This document shows, in pieces, positions 63,909-64,000 of a stretch of 64,000 nt of DNA. Under the pieces are notes generated by a model. The model saw nothing but the letters and a program-made list of their open reading frames with translations. It ran no database searches and was not told the DNA's origin. Location of the stretch: contig OZ025252.1 of NCBI GenBank assembly GCA_964019135.1, positions 3,736,823 through 3,800,822 on the forward strand, read 5' to 3'. Source of the DNA: Arenicola marina (Eukaryota; Annelida; Polychaeta; Arenicolidae). The stretch's first letter is position 1, and the number at the start of each line of letters is the position of its first letter. The position numbers and the translations under genes were made by a program.

Positions 63909-64000
63909 CTGAATCAAACAAGACTTATTACAATCAAATTGTACATGTCAAGGCGGACTCACAAGAGTGATCAAAGTTCAATCCCTTTTGACTGTATATA

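Overview
This is animal nuclear DNA, not bacterial or viral. It holds intron-rich genes with GT-AG junctions, poly(A) signals, tRNA-derived SINEs, fold-back DNA elements and a very high load of minisatellites. The organism is probably a marine invertebrate. Minisatellites that span exon-intron junctions recall what I remember being described in amphioxus, so a cephalochordate is my best guess, but this is not proven and a lophotrochozoan is not excluded.

Three protein genes are recognisable. (1) The 3' part of ADPGK (ADP-dependent glucokinase; + strand; five exons, 45-2592). (2) A complete ANAPC1 (APC/C scaffold subunit 1; + strand; 54 coding exons from 12576 to 60424). I reassembled it exon by exon: the phases close, giving 5985 nt and 1994 residues, close to the vertebrate length. 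(3) The last two coding exons of NUDT14 (UDP-sugar pyrophosphatase, Nudix family; - strand; 63086-63908), convergent with ANAPC1. The three genes have unrelated jobs: sugar phosphorylation, cell-cycle ubiquitination and nucleotide-sugar hydrolysis. I see no operon-like logic.

The region from 2.6 to 12.5 kb between ADPGK and ANAPC1 is a transposon graveyard. It has SINEs, a 2.1-kb compound fold-back element (about 5060-7165), a small inverted-repeat element (7311-7719), two further long palindromes (8217-9619 and 9790-10331), and a terminal-inverted-repeat element (about 11843-12430) that ends about 145 bp before the ANAPC1 start codon. Intron 32 of ANAPC1 (39028-43001) is another cluster of inverted-repeat elements.

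The most unusual feature is where the minisatellites sit. In at least ten ANAPC1 introns the tandem unit contains the exon-intron boundary itself, so the 5' or 3' splice site and part of the exon are copied from 3 to about 60 times. Intron 25 copies a whole pseudo-exon with both sites. Both ADPGK and ANAPC1 also end in an array whose first unit carries the last codons and the stop codon. A separate array in intron 5 multiplies the Pol III B box of a SINE 17 times. Two ANAPC1 introns (4 and 49) appear to use GC-AG splice sites.
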